A stretch of DNA of 62,423 bases from an uncultured Bacteroidales bacterium. Lineage in GTDB: Bacteria; Bacteroidota; Bacteroidia; Bacteroidales; UBA932. Positions 45,113 through 54,423 of the stretch are shown in pieces. Under the pieces are notes generated by a model. It had not been told where the DNA came from. It searched no databases and saw only the letters and a program-made list of their open reading frames with translations. The translations under genes and the position numbers were made by a program. The DNA is taken from NCBI GenBank assembly GCA_934693135.1, contig CAKUVA010000009.1:1-62423 (forward strand), written 5' to 3'. Each line of letters starts with the position of its first letter. The first letter of the stretch is position 1.

Positions 45113-45790
45113 ATGAATTCCATGCAACTGGATAGTACAGGAACTCATTCTACAGCAGATAATTGCATTAATATTTCCGGGCGAGATTCTGACACTTGTC
45201 CGAAGGGGGAGAAGCATGCTGATTGGTGCTATTTCTTTACACATCACACCAAGGTCGAGCCAATCGTAAAAGTAATAAATAAAAATTCTCCATATCGTAC
45301 TTTTGTTCATACTTTCACGAAGGAAGTATATAAGGATGGAAAACGTCAGGATAAGGAGTTCCAAACAATAAGTGGTCTTGTCTTTATACAAGGAAGTCCA
45401 GACGTTCTGTCTAACTACTTTAAGAATGAATTCGGCAATGATCTTTATCTTGCTCGAAACTGTAGTACTCATCGGATAGCAATCATATCGGATGACGTCA
45501 TGGAACCTTTCATGCAGTTGATGAAAACAGACCCTTCTCGCATAAGATTCATGCTTAATCCAATAAGTCATTATCGCATTGACAAAAATAATGGGAAACC
45601 GCATCCTCTTTTACGTATAACCTCTGGGCTGTTGAAAGGGTTCGAGGGTTATGTTATTCGCATTAACCGCGATAGACGACTGGTCATGGCAATCGGTGAT
45701 ATGACTGTAGCGATCTCTGGAATTCACAAGGAAAATTTCGAAAATGTCAATGATTATGAATCGCTTCTGTCCATTGCAAATGGGCGGTAA
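45113..45790 (+). CDS. UpxY/NusG-like transcription antiterminator
   Basis: The 225-residue protein has a divergent NusG N-terminal-like region (about 35-165, beginning DWCYFFTHHTKVEP) and a KOW-type C-terminal segment (LRITSGLLKGFEGYVIRINRDRRLVMAIG). Its place as the first gene of a polysaccharide locus, behind an invertible promoter, matches UpxY proteins of Bacteroides, which let RNA polymerase pass terminators in their own capsule operon. The first 25 or so residues are poorly conserved and the exact start is uncertain. Confidence 0.82.
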   Translation: MNSMQLDSTGTHSTADNCINISGRDSDTCPKGEKHADWCYFFTHHTKVEPIVKVINKNSPYRTFVHTFTKEVYKDGKRQDKEFQTISGLVFIQGSPDVLSNYFKNEFGNDLYLARNCSTHRIAIISDDVMEPFMQLMKTDPSRIRFMLNPISHYRIDKNNGKPHPLLRITSGLLKGFEGYVIRINRDRRLVMAIGDMTVAISGIHKENFENVNDYESLLSIANGR

Positions 45791-45796
45791 GTAGTG

Positions 45797-45828
45797 TTTG
45801 CAAGGATTGAAGAATTTGACTATCTTTG
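45797..45828 (+). promoter_or_regulatory. Complete promoter for the AAA-ATPase gene
   Basis: TTTG (45797-45800), a 20-base spacer and TATCTTTG (45821-45828) match the consensus. The gene is therefore expressed independently of the invertible promoter. Confidence 0.75.
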
Positions 45829-45843
45829 AAAAAACTGACGTGT

Positions 45844-47436
45844 ATGAAATACCCGATTGGAATACAGGATTTCAAGAATATAATTACTGATGGCTTTGTC
45901 TATGTGGACAAGACGGACTTGATTTATCGTATTGTCACTGAAGGTCAAATCTATTTTTTGAGCCGTCCGCGGAGGTTTGGAAAAAGTTTGTTGGTATCTA
46001 CATTGAAATATTATTTCCAAGGGGAGCATGAATTGTTCAAGGGGCTTGCTATTGATTCGTTGGAAAAAGAATGGAAAACTTATCCGATATTTCATATTGA
46101 TTTCAATAGCACTAATTTTCAGAGTGGTCAGGCTTTGAAAAAATGCCTTGATGCGATGGTTGAGGAGTGGGAAGAACAATATGGTTTCGAGGGAAATCCG
46201 AATTATGACAGTGGACGGCGTTTCGCTAAATTATTAGCTTTTATACATGAAAGCACCGGGAAACGTTGTGTGGTATTGATAGACGAATATGATAAGCCTT
46301 TGTTGGATGTTTTGGGTACTGATTCCAAGACAAAAGATGAAAATGGCAAAGAAATTTTAGTTGAGGAGTTTAATCGTAACATACTGAAAGCTTTTTACTC
46401 TTCTTTCAAGGTAGCAAGCGCTGACTTGCGTTTTGTCTTTCTTACAGGCGTGACTAAGTTTTCTCAGGTGAGTGTATTCAGTGGCTTTAATCAGCCTATA
46501 GATCTGAGTCTTGATAGCCGTTATGATTCATTGTGCGGAATCACTGAAACTGAACTTGAAAAAGTATTTCATGCTGAGGTGGATTCTATGGCAGATGATT
46601 TGGGATTGTCTCATGATGAGATCCGAAGGGTTTTGAAGTTACAATATGATGGATATCATTTTAGTCGGAGGATGGTGGATGTCTATAATCCATTTAGTAT
46701 GTTTAATGCTCTTTGCAGAAAAGAAATATCTAATTATTGGTTTGCTACTGGTACTCCGACGTATCTTATAAGACTGCTTGGTCATACTCATGAAAATCTC
46801 AATGAACTTACAGGAAAGTATTATCGTTCAGCAGATTTTGTGGACTATCGTGCTGATATAGAACGTCCTTTGCCGATGATTTATCAGAGCGGGTATTTGA
46901 CTATTAAGGGTTATGATTCACGTTTTAATCTTTTTCTGCTTGACTTTCCTAACAATGAAGTAAAAGAAGGTTTTGTCAGCCTTGTGGCTAATAATTATTT
47001 CAAGACTGATAGAGATTCGGCTGTGGAAGTGATTACATGGGTAAAATCTCTTGAAAACGGAGATTTGGAGATGTTTCGTCGACAGCTGACAGCTTTCTTT
47101 TCAAGTATTCCTTATACTATGAGACGTAAGGGAGATGAGCGTGAACATGAAAGATATTTTCATTATACATTCTATCTGCTTTTCCGCCTTATGAGTACTT
47201 ATACAATTCTTACGGAACAGCAGCAGAGTGAAGGACGTGCTGATTGTATAATCGAGACTCCAGAGAATATCTATATTTTTGAGTTTAAACTTGACGGAAC
47301 TGCTGAAGATGCCTTGATGCAAATAGAAAGCAAAGGGTATTCTCGGCCATATATGGCGGATTCTCGTCCTATACATGAAATCGGTGTCAGCTTTTCATCT
47401 GAAACAGGTACGATAGGCGAGTGGAAAGAGGCCTAA
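45844..47436 (+). CDS. AAA-ATPase with PD-(D/E)XK nuclease-like C-terminus
   Basis: The 530-residue protein begins YPIGIQDFKNII and YVDKTDLI, followed by a P-loop-like SRPRRFGKSLLVSTL, VVLIDEYDKPL and FLTGVTKFS, all typical of the AAA_ATPase-like family common in Bacteroidales. The C-terminal domain has GRADCII and IYIFEFKLDG, the D and E-x-K of a PD-(D/E)XK nuclease fold. Biological role is unproven; such genes are widespread, multi-copy and mobile. It has its own promoter. ATG 45844 is used because TTG 45826 lies in the -7 box. It looks like an insertion between upxY and the rest of the locus. Confidence 0.88.
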   Translation: MKYPIGIQDFKNIITDGFVYVDKTDLIYRIVTEGQIYFLSRPRRFGKSLLVSTLKYYFQGEHELFKGLAIDSLEKEWKTYPIFHIDFNSTNFQSGQALKKCLDAMVEEWEEQYGFEGNPNYDSGRRFAKLLAFIHESTGKRCVVLIDEYDKPLLDVLGTDSKTKDENGKEILVEEFNRNILKAFYSSFKVASADLRFVFLTGVTKFSQVSVFSGFNQPIDLSLDSRYDSLCGITETELEKVFHAEVDSMADDLGLSHDEIRRVLKLQYDGYHFSRRMVDVYNPFSMFNALCRKEISNYWFATGTPTYLIRLLGHTHENLNELTGKYYRSADFVDYRADIERPLPMIYQSGYLTIKGYDSRFNLFLLDFPNNEVKEGFVSLVANNYFKTDRDSAVEVITWVKSLENGDLEMFRRQLTAFFSSIPYTMRRKGDEREHERYFHYTFYLLFRLMSTYTILTEQQQSEGRADCIIETPENIYIFEFKLDGTAEDALMQIESKGYSRPYMADSRPIHEIGVSFSSETGTIGEWKEA

Positions 47437-47459
47437 ATTGGTGTAATCGATAAATCATA

Positions 47460-47984
47460 ATGGTAACAGAAGAACATAAAGCGATACGTAAGCAGATGTT
47501 TGACAAGATGGAACAGCATCTGATGGAAATTAGGAAGCTTGAGGATAGTGCGTTCTACCTCCATCCTTCCGAAGACCGCATTGTGCTCTCCCATGCCCTG
47601 TTCTGGGTCATGACTAGAAACTTCAAGGGCAGTGTTGCCAAAGAAAAGTTCTTCCTTCTTCTTCGGCAGTACCAAGAAGAAATGCTTGATGCGTATCTCA
47701 CAGAATCGGATTATTTCCCTGAACTGCTGAGATATTGTAATATCATCTACGATACTTTTCCGACCATCCTGAGGACAATTCCCGGCAAGGATGCGAGAAA
47801 ATTAACCGCGATAATGATCGTAGCCTGCGGCTATGGCGGCGACATGCCGGATGCCCTAAGCGACGAACTTCTGGACGACATGGATTTCTATTACGGCCGG
47901 GTAAAGTGCCTAAAGATAGAAAAGATGCTTCCCGAACTGAACGATCTGGTGAGAGATGAGATGGAAATGCTACCGGTAAGGTAG
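47460..47984 (+). CDS. Hypothetical helical protein, possibly UpxZ-like
   Basis: The 174-residue protein is helical, with LLRQYQEEMLDAYL and RKLTAIMIVACGYG. No motif is decisive. In Bacteroides capsule loci the second gene is usually UpxZ, an inhibitor of other loci's UpxY proteins, of similar size and helical content, with an L-x-x-x-x-CYG-type patch near the C-terminus. Position here, after upxY and the ATPase gene, suggests the same role, but resemblance is faint. The gene is more GC-rich toward its end than the polysaccharide genes that follow. Confidence 0.45.
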   Translation: MVTEEHKAIRKQMFDKMEQHLMEIRKLEDSAFYLHPSEDRIVLSHALFWVMTRNFKGSVAKEKFFLLLRQYQEEMLDAYLTESDYFPELLRYCNIIYDTFPTILRTIPGKDARKLTAIMIVACGYGGDMPDALSDELLDDMDFYYGRVKCLKIEKMLPELNDLVRDEMEMLPVR

Positions 47985-48013
47985 CGTATGCGGTCATGAT
48001 TTTTATTCAACTG

Positions 48014-48036
48014 GCCTAAAAACGTAAGTTTTAGGC
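48014..48036 (+). terminator. Hairpin in the capsule-locus leader, candidate antitermination target
   Basis: GCCTAAAA (48014-48021) pairs with TTTTAGGC (48029-48036), followed by ACTTTTG. It lies in a 421-base gap (47985-48405) where UpxY would be needed to prevent early termination. Confidence 0.6.
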
Positions 48037-48405
48037 ACTTTTGATAAAGATATTTTAGTAAGCGTTCAATTGCAGTTACAATGATAACAATATCAGATAC
48101 GACCTACACTTCTGATATCAGCTTGTCCGGCATACTCCGTTGCACGACCAAGGTGAATTGCCGCTGACATAAAATAGAGAAAAATAATCAAGAAAAATAC
48201 GAGAAACGGACAATGATTGGCCTGGAAACGGGTCAAGCCGCTGCTTTGTGCTTGACTTTAAGCGGAGTCCAAAAATTGACCACTAACAATAATGTTTATG
48301 AAACCGCTGTAAATCAGCGGCTAACTATAGTATTCGGGTAAGTGAAAGCGTGCAGAAGGAGAGTATTCATAAGTCAAATATAATTATAATCAAAATAATA
48401 ATAAC
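48037..48405 (+). other. Untranslated leader region with a second hairpin
   Basis: No reading frame of note is visible. CCGCTG (48304-48309) and CAGCGG (48315-48320) form a tight hairpin, and an A/T-rich run precedes ATG 48406. I found no clear TAnnTTTG box, so the region is probably transcribed from upstream. Confidence 0.4.
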
Positions 48406-48537
48406 ATGAAAAGAGAAAACTATGTTGCTCCATTTGTTGAGCTGATGACCATTGTAGAAAACTATCCGTTTGCATTTGATGGAAGCGGAGAGGATAGTAA
48501 TGTATCTACTGAAAGTATGGATGACTTTATTTTCTGA
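48406..48537 (+). CDS. Small 43-residue protein of unknown function
   Basis: The frame starts MKRENYVAPFVELMTIVEN and ends SMDDFIF. It has a basic start, a Y-x-x-P-F-V-E patch and an acidic, Gly/Ser-rich tail, without membrane segment. Bacteroidales genomes carry many such short proteins with Y-x-x-P near the start just before surface lipoprotein or adhesin genes; their role is not known. The ATG follows an A/T-rich leader with no competing frame, and the lipoprotein starts five bases after its stop. Confidence 0.6.
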   Translation: MKRENYVAPFVELMTIVENYPFAFDGSGEDSNVSTESMDDFIF

Positions 48538-48542
48538 ATGTT

Positions 48543-51500
48543 ATGAACTCAAAGTATTTATTATACTTAATGTCCATTGTAGCACTATTCGGGTGTCGCG
48601 AGATGGAAGAACCTGTCGATATAGGTGTTGATATTCCAATGAAATCCGTGACATTGAGTGCGAATATGGATTTCACTGACTCCACAAAAGCTTCATTGGA
48701 CAATGCCGGCTTGTTTGCTTGGCAGGCAGGAGATAAGATATCGGTCTTGTCAACGGACAACAAGTTCTATGTGTTTGAAATCACAGATGGCGCAGGCACC
48801 AAGACGGCTTCATTTACTGGGCAAATTCCGGAGTCTGCTGAAGTCTCCAATGTTGCTACATATCCTGCAATAGTTTCTGCGGGGACGGATAATGTTATAG
48901 TGTCTGGAAATGATATGACATTTACCATGCCTGAAACGTATGAGTACGAGGATAATAATACGAATGTTCCTATGGTTGCGAAAGGTGATTTTGTAAATGC
49001 TGGGATGTCATTCAAACAGGTTGGTGGTGTAATGCGTTTTCCTGTAAATAATTTGCCTCGTAAGGCTAAATTTATCTTTGCGTCTGGCAATAAGCGTGTG
49101 ACAGGAAATTACTCATTGGATTTGTCAAAAATTGGAGAATCTTTTATTGAGGCTGAAGATAGGGCAGATGGCTCATCATTGACAATAAGCTATTATTCAG
49201 ATGTTGATGGTAAGCCGGCAACTTTTAATATTCCTCTTCCAGTTGGTGTGTATGATGATTTTACGATCAGTATTCAGGATGAATCTGGAAAGTCATTGTT
49301 CAGCAAGGAGTATCATTCTGAAAAGAACAAGATAGAGAGAAAAACTCTCAGATTGATGAAAGAGCTTCAGCTGGAAACGATACCAGTTTCGTTAGAGACG
49401 GTCTATCCGTATTTTACTAATGCTCGTGTTTTATGGTATCCTCAATATGGTGCTGAAGGATATGCTTTGTTTGTAGATGATAATGAGCCTGTAATGTTAG
49501 ATGACTTGCAGCAAGTTAACTCTAACGGACTTCTGGAATATTCATTTGGTGAATTTGATCATGGTACAGAACATGCTATTGCAATTGCAAAAGTCGTTGG
49601 TGATGAAATCGTTGAGGCTTCCAAGTCTGTTAAAAAAACTTTCAAAACTGGAGAAATATGGCAGATTAGAAATAATGTAGGTCCTACGCACATTTGTTTT
49701 GAATATACAAATATCGCAGGGACTACTGGATCTACGAGCAGTGCATACTATGTTCAAGTGTTTGATACGGAGGATACACTACAAACCCCAATATATTCTT
49801 TCTATACGGCCGACATGAATGTTAAAAATGCCGGTGTATATGCAGGAAGAAAATGGTATGGAATGGTAAATGGTAATGCCTCTATAATTCCGATGCGTAT
49901 ATCTGTTGGAAATTTACAACCAGGAAAAGATTATTATATCCGTATGAAATCCGTTGGATCATCGGAACACAAAGTTTCTGTCGGAACTGAAGAGGGGAAT
50001 ACGAAAACGGCAATCAGCTTGTACTCCAAGACAGGTGAAAGCCGGTATTCCAAGTTGTATAAAATCACTACAGAGCAAGTTCATTCAGTGGTGAATAATG
50101 AAGTATTATTTGAGGGATTTGATGATATGGCATTGGGGACTGACTATATCAATAGCTCGGCGACTCTTATTCCAATAATGCAGGCTGCCAAGGGCAAGTA
50201 TGTATCGTCTCTTAAGACAAACTACAATGCGTTTCTTAAAAAAGAGAATAAGAAGTGGTGTGTTTGTACTGCTCAGTTCAATGAATGTGGAACATTTGAA
50301 GAATATGGCTTTGCATCTAATGGTGTTATTACGAATGATTGCTCAATAAAGAATTGGTCTTATACTGGGAAATGTACGCCGAATTATGGTTTTGTCGTTT
50401 TAGGTAGGAATGATATAGCATCATTTAGAACTACTGCACTTGAGAGTGCCACCTTGTCTGATATACCTGTACCATGTAAGGTTACGTTTAAGGCATGTCC
50501 AGTGCAATATGACCCAGAAGCAATATATGATAATATTCGTGTTGATGTATATAAACCAGATGCGTCAGGAAACTATATAGTCGCTTCCATTGGTGATACT
50601 AAGAAACTTGCAGATAATAGGGAATATTGGTCGAATAAAGAAAATTATAAAAATAATTATAGTTGGCAGGAGGTGAGCGATGTGGTTATGCTCGCCAAAG
50701 GATGGAAACTGCAAATTACAATTCCTAATCCTTCTAATGGAAGTAATGCACCATTGTCCGGTTGTATTGCAATTGATGATATTCAAGTTGTTGCTGATGC
50801 AAGTTTGAGCCTGGTTTCAGATAATCTGGAAGAATCTGTAGCCGATAATACCAATTATTATTCATATGGTGATGGTTTCTTTCCTATCTCGTATTGGTGG
50901 GATGTTCCTTCTTCATTTGCTTCCAAAGAAAGATATGAAGAAGTGAAGGAAGCGGGATTCACCATGGTTCTTCATACTGGAGAAATAGATAGATCATTTG
51001 AGGCTAATAAGCAGATTGCCTCATGGTGTAAAGAACTTGGAATGAAATATATCGGTTATGGATTAGGTGAAATAGCTGCGGAACGTATTCAAAATACAAA
51101 AGAACTAAGGGAGTTATATCCTGACACGTATGTTGGTGATTATGGGTGGGATGAGCCAAGTGCTGGACTATCATCAAATATAAATTCATTCGTTTCTGAG
51201 TATCAAGCAGCTATGCCAAATTGCCAAATATATGTCAATATGTTCCCATCTTATGCTAGGCCATATCAAATGCAAGTTTCAGATTATTTAACATATATTG
51301 ACAGATTCCTTTCCAGTGATACTTATAAATCTATCTCCGTTGATACATATCCTTTGAAAAAGAATGGTGCTATCAGAAGAGACTATTTCTATAATTTGGA
51401 TATTGTAAGGGCCAAGACACTTGAAAAGAAAATTCCATTTTGGGTAATAACGCAGTCTGCTGCAAGTAATGATAAAAATGTAACAGAACCTATGATTAGG

Positions 51501-52004
51501 TGGACAGTTTGGGTTGATCTTGCATTTGGATCTAAGGGAATAGCGTATTTTACTTATTGGCAGCCTGTTGGCTATGATAGTTATAAATATATGATAGCTC
51601 GTGATGGTACGCGAAATCCAACGTATGATTGGATCAAGCGGATGAATTCAGATGTTATGACAATTGGCAAAACTCTCATGAATTGTCATGCCGACGGTGT
51701 GATAACGACATCGTATGACTTTACGTTGTACGAGAGAAGATTCAAATATGGTCCTGTTTCATCAATATCTGCGACATCAGGAGCTATAGCTGGTTGTTTC
51801 ACAGATGTTACGACAGGTGCTAAGAAAATTCTTGTAGTAAATGAATTACCTACGACACAATCCAATACTGTGACTTTATCCGTGGATAATACCATTTCGT
51901 CAGTAAAGATTACAAAGAATAATGAAACATCTGTAGTATTACTTTCAGATGGTAATATCTCTTTGTCGGTTTCTCAGGGCGAAGCTATACTTGTTGAGTT
52001 TTAA
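48543..52004 (+). CDS. Large surface lipoprotein with fimbrillin-like N-terminus and glycosidase-like barrel
   Basis: The lipobox FGC near residue 18 begins a 1153-residue protein. Residues 30-260 resemble fimbrillin-like (Mfa2-type) domains, with LFAWQAGDKISV and a TYPAIVSAG block. Fibronectin-like and jelly-roll-like beta regions follow (about 270-770). From about 783 to 1040 there is a TIM-barrel-like domain (ISYWWDVPSSF, VGDYGWDEPSAG, VDTYPLKKNG, FWVITQSA, YFTYWQPVG), related to glycoside hydrolases; a terminal beta domain closes it. E in WDEPS is a candidate catalytic residue. Substrate unknown; trimming or anchoring of the polysaccharide made by the downstream genes is inference. Confidence 0.75.
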   Translation: MNSKYLLYLMSIVALFGCREMEEPVDIGVDIPMKSVTLSANMDFTDSTKASLDNAGLFAWQAGDKISVLSTDNKFYVFEITDGAGTKTASFTGQIPESAEVSNVATYPAIVSAGTDNVIVSGNDMTFTMPETYEYEDNNTNVPMVAKGDFVNAGMSFKQVGGVMRFPVNNLPRKAKFIFASGNKRVTGNYSLDLSKIGESFIEAEDRADGSSLTISYYSDVDGKPATFNIPLPVGVYDDFTISIQDESGKSLFSKEYHSEKNKIERKTLRLMKELQLETIPVSLETVYPYFTNARVLWYPQYGAEGYALFVDDNEPVMLDDLQQVNSNGLLEYSFGEFDHGTEHAIAIAKVVGDEIVEASKSVKKTFKTGEIWQIRNNVGPTHICFEYTNIAGTTGSTSSAYYVQVFDTEDTLQTPIYSFYTADMNVKNAGVYAGRKWYGMVNGNASIIPMRISVGNLQPGKDYYIRMKSVGSSEHKVSVGTEEGNTKTAISLYSKTGESRYSKLYKITTEQVHSVVNNEVLFEGFDDMALGTDYINSSATLIPIMQAAKGKYVSSLKTNYNAFLKKENKKWCVCTAQFNECGTFEEYGFASNGVITNDCSIKNWSYTGKCTPNYGFVVLGRNDIASFRTTALESATLSDIPVPCKVTFKACPVQYDPEAIYDNIRVDVYKPDASGNYIVASIGDTKKLADNREYWSNKENYKNNYSWQEVSDVVMLAKGWKLQITIPNPSNGSNAPLSGCIAIDDIQVVADASLSLVSDNLEESVADNTNYYSYGDGFFPISYWWDVPSSFASKERYEEVKEAGFTMVLHTGEIDRSFEANKQIASWCKELGMKYIGYGLGEIAAERIQNTKELRELYPDTYVGDYGWDEPSAGLSSNINSFVSEYQAAMPNCQIYVNMFPSYARPYQMQVSDYLTYIDRFLSSDTYKSISVDTYPLKKNGAIRRDYFYNLDIVRAKTLEKKIPFWVITQSAASNDKNVTEPMIRWTVWVDLAFGSKGIAYFTYWQPVGYDSYKYMIARDGTRNPTYDWIKRMNSDVMTIGKTLMNCHADGVITTSYDFTLYERRFKYGPVSSISATSGAIAGCFTDVTTGAKKILVVNELPTTQSNTVTLSVDNTISSVKITKNNETSVVLLSDGNISLSVSQGEAILVEF

Positions 52005-52020
52005 TTAGATATACTATGTT

Positions 52021-52053
52021 GTACGAGGATCCTATCTAATAGAATCCTCGTAC
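52021..52053 (+). terminator. Hairpin before the flippase gene
   Basis: GTACGAGGAT (52021-52030) pairs perfectly with ATCCTCGTAC (52044-52053). The following T content is low, so it may act as a pause or antitermination-sensitive site, or protect the mRNA end. Confidence 0.5.
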
Positions 52054-52063
52054 ATTATTTATA

Positions 52064-53485
52064 ATGGGAGTAAAGAAGAATTTTGCATATAGTGCAGTCT
52101 TGACATGTTCAGGATATGTATTTGTGTTTATTACATATCCATATGTGTCGCGAGTGCTCGGCGTAGAGAACATCGGAATATGTAATTTTGTATCAAGTAT
52201 TGTCCAGTATTTTCTGTTATTTTCGACGATGGGGATAATGGCCGTGGGTACTCGTGAGGTTGCCAAATGTAATGGAAATAGAGAGAGATTATCACATTGT
52301 TTTTCAAGTCTTGTCACGATTAACCTTATATTCACTGTTATAGTCGCTATCGTATATTTGTTATGTATATTTCTGATTCCTAAGTTGTTTGAATATAGGC
52401 GATTATTATATGTGGGACTATTGCAAATTGTCATGACCCCATTTTTGATCGAGTGGTTCTTTAAAGGAATAGAGAACTTTAGATACATAACATTGCGAAG
52501 CTTGTTTGTCAAGTTTTTATATGTAATATCTGTTTTTCTTTTTGTAAGGAAGTCTGAAGACTACGGAATATATTTTTTCCTCTCATGTGCAGTGATGGTT
52601 GCCAATGCTGGATTCAATTGGCTATATAAGAATAATTTCATAAGATTTAGTTTTAAAAAGATATCTCTAAAGCCATATCTTAAGAGCGTCATAATACTTG
52701 GTGTATATGCTATACTTACTTCGATGTACACGACATTCAATACGGCATATCTTGGCTTTGTGTGCGGTAATGCTGAAGTGGGGTATTATTCGACAGCGAT
52801 GAAATTACAGTCAATAATACTTGCTGTATATACAGCATTCACTGGCGTTATGATTCCTCGAATGAGTTCAATGATAGAACATAATCAGAAGGAAGATATA
52901 CAGCGACTTATATATAAGTCATTTGATGCATTATATGTATTTGCTATTCCTCTCGTTGTTTTTACAATGATATATGCTCCTCAAATTATAAGAATAGTGT
53001 CTGGTCCTGGTTATGAGGCTGCAATTACTCCAATGAGAATAGTAATGCCGTTAATTCTTATAATTGGTATTGAGCAGATTTTAGTCCTTCAAATTCTCAT
53101 GCCCTTCAAGGAGGATAAAGCTATATTGATAAATTCGATAGTAGGGGCGTTTGTAGGAGTCTGCGGAAATATTATCCTTGTCCCATTGCTAAAATCAGAA
53201 GGCTCTGCGATGGTGTCTCTTATATCAGAAGTCTCAGTGTTGTTGTCTGCAAATATTTATGTGAATAAGGTCTTTGGGAAAACTTTATATGCGAAATGTC
53301 TTTTTAAGCAGAGTTTAATTGCAGTACCAATATTGCTGATTTTGATTTTTGTTTCAAATAGATTTTCTATGGTCTGTTCGGTTTTATTGGGTGGAATTGC
53401 TTTAATCCTATATTGGACAGTTGTACAATATTATGTAACGAAGGATGAAGTCGTTATATCAATGATACATAAAATAAAATGGTAA
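52064..53485 (+). CDS. wzx: Polysaccharide flippase, Wzx type
   Basis: This is a 473-residue membrane protein with about 12-14 helices. The N-terminal block SAVLTCSGYVFVFITYPYVSRVLG and later GYYSTAMKLQSI are those of MOP/MATE-type oligosaccharide flippases. It moves lipid-linked repeat units across the inner membrane. It overlaps the next glycosyltransferase gene by seven bases. The region is strikingly AT-rich from here on. Confidence 0.9.
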   Translation: MGVKKNFAYSAVLTCSGYVFVFITYPYVSRVLGVENIGICNFVSSIVQYFLLFSTMGIMAVGTREVAKCNGNRERLSHCFSSLVTINLIFTVIVAIVYLLCIFLIPKLFEYRRLLYVGLLQIVMTPFLIEWFFKGIENFRYITLRSLFVKFLYVISVFLFVRKSEDYGIYFFLSCAVMVANAGFNWLYKNNFIRFSFKKISLKPYLKSVIILGVYAILTSMYTTFNTAYLGFVCGNAEVGYYSTAMKLQSIILAVYTAFTGVMIPRMSSMIEHNQKEDIQRLIYKSFDALYVFAIPLVVFTMIYAPQIIRIVSGPGYEAAITPMRIVMPLILIIGIEQILVLQILMPFKEDKAILINSIVGAFVGVCGNIILVPLLKSEGSAMVSLISEVSVLLSANIYVNKVFGKTLYAKCLFKQSLIAVPILLILIFVSNRFSMVCSVLLGGIALILYWTVVQYYVTKDEVVISMIHKIKW

Positions 53486-54423
53486 AATTTAGTATTCTAG
53501 TTCCAGCATATAAATCAAAATTTCTTTTTCAATGCATACAAAGCATATTAGTTCAAACTTATAATAATTTTGAAGTTATTATAGTAAATGATGCTTCACC
53601 GGAGGATTTAGATTCTATTGTGTATGAATTCAAGGATTCTCGTATTAAATATTATAAAAATGAAATAAACTTTGGTGCCATTAATGTCGTTGATAATTGG
53701 AATAAATGTTTGGACTTGTCTACAGGAGATTTTGTGATTTGTATGGGTGATGATGATATGCTTATGGCAGAATGTTTAGAGGAATTCTCGATATTGATTC
53801 ATGGAAACCCATATGCTGATGTATTTCATATGCGTGTTCGAGTGATTGATGAAGATGATAACGTGCAATATATTTTACCCGAAAGACCGGAGCATCAGAG
53901 TTTGTATTCATATATGCTCTCTCGTATAAATGGGACTCAACAATATCTTGGTGATTTTTGCTATCGTGCTTCTCGTCTTAAGAATGAAGGCGGATTTTAT
54001 AAACTCCCATATGCATGGGGCTCTGATGATATAACTTCTTATATTTGCGCCAATCCATGGGGTGTCATAAATTCAAATAAACCGTTGTTCTCCTACAGAA
54101 TCAGTAGATATACGATAAGTAATTCAGGACATGAACAGGATAAATTGGTCGCTATACAATTGATCAGAAAATGGCTATTTGAATTTGTTGATAAGCAAAA
54201 AACTTATTTAGAAGTGGAACGGGAAGAATTGTCGCAATTGATGACTCAAATTCCAAAATACTACTCCAATTGTCAAGTCTGGATTTTAGTACCATTGCTT
54301 AAACGAGACTTCGTAGCTTTTATATCTGTTGCTAGTCGCTTTAAGGTCACTATTAATACATTATTTAAGACTTTTTTTTGTCTGTTAGTTTCTTTGCGAA
54401 AATCTAAGCTGAAAATGTTATGA
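53479..54423 (+). CDS. Family 2 glycosyltransferase
   Basis: The 314-residue protein has the GT-A start FSILVPAYKSKFLFQCIQSI, VNDAS for nucleotide-sugar binding and MGDDDML as the DxD-type motif, with an acceptor region beyond. It should add a sugar to the lipid-linked repeat unit in the cytoplasm. It overlaps wzx by seven bases and the next gene by four. Confidence 0.9.
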   Translation: MVKFSILVPAYKSKFLFQCIQSILVQTYNNFEVIIVNDASPEDLDSIVYEFKDSRIKYYKNEINFGAINVVDNWNKCLDLSTGDFVICMGDDDMLMAECLEEFSILIHGNPYADVFHMRVRVIDEDDNVQYILPERPEHQSLYSYMLSRINGTQQYLGDFCYRASRLKNEGGFYKLPYAWGSDDITSYICANPWGVINSNKPLFSYRISRYTISNSGHEQDKLVAIQLIRKWLFEFVDKQKTYLEVEREELSQLMTQIPKYYSNCQVWILVPLLKRDFVAFISVASRFKVTINTLFKTFFCLLVSLRKSKLKML

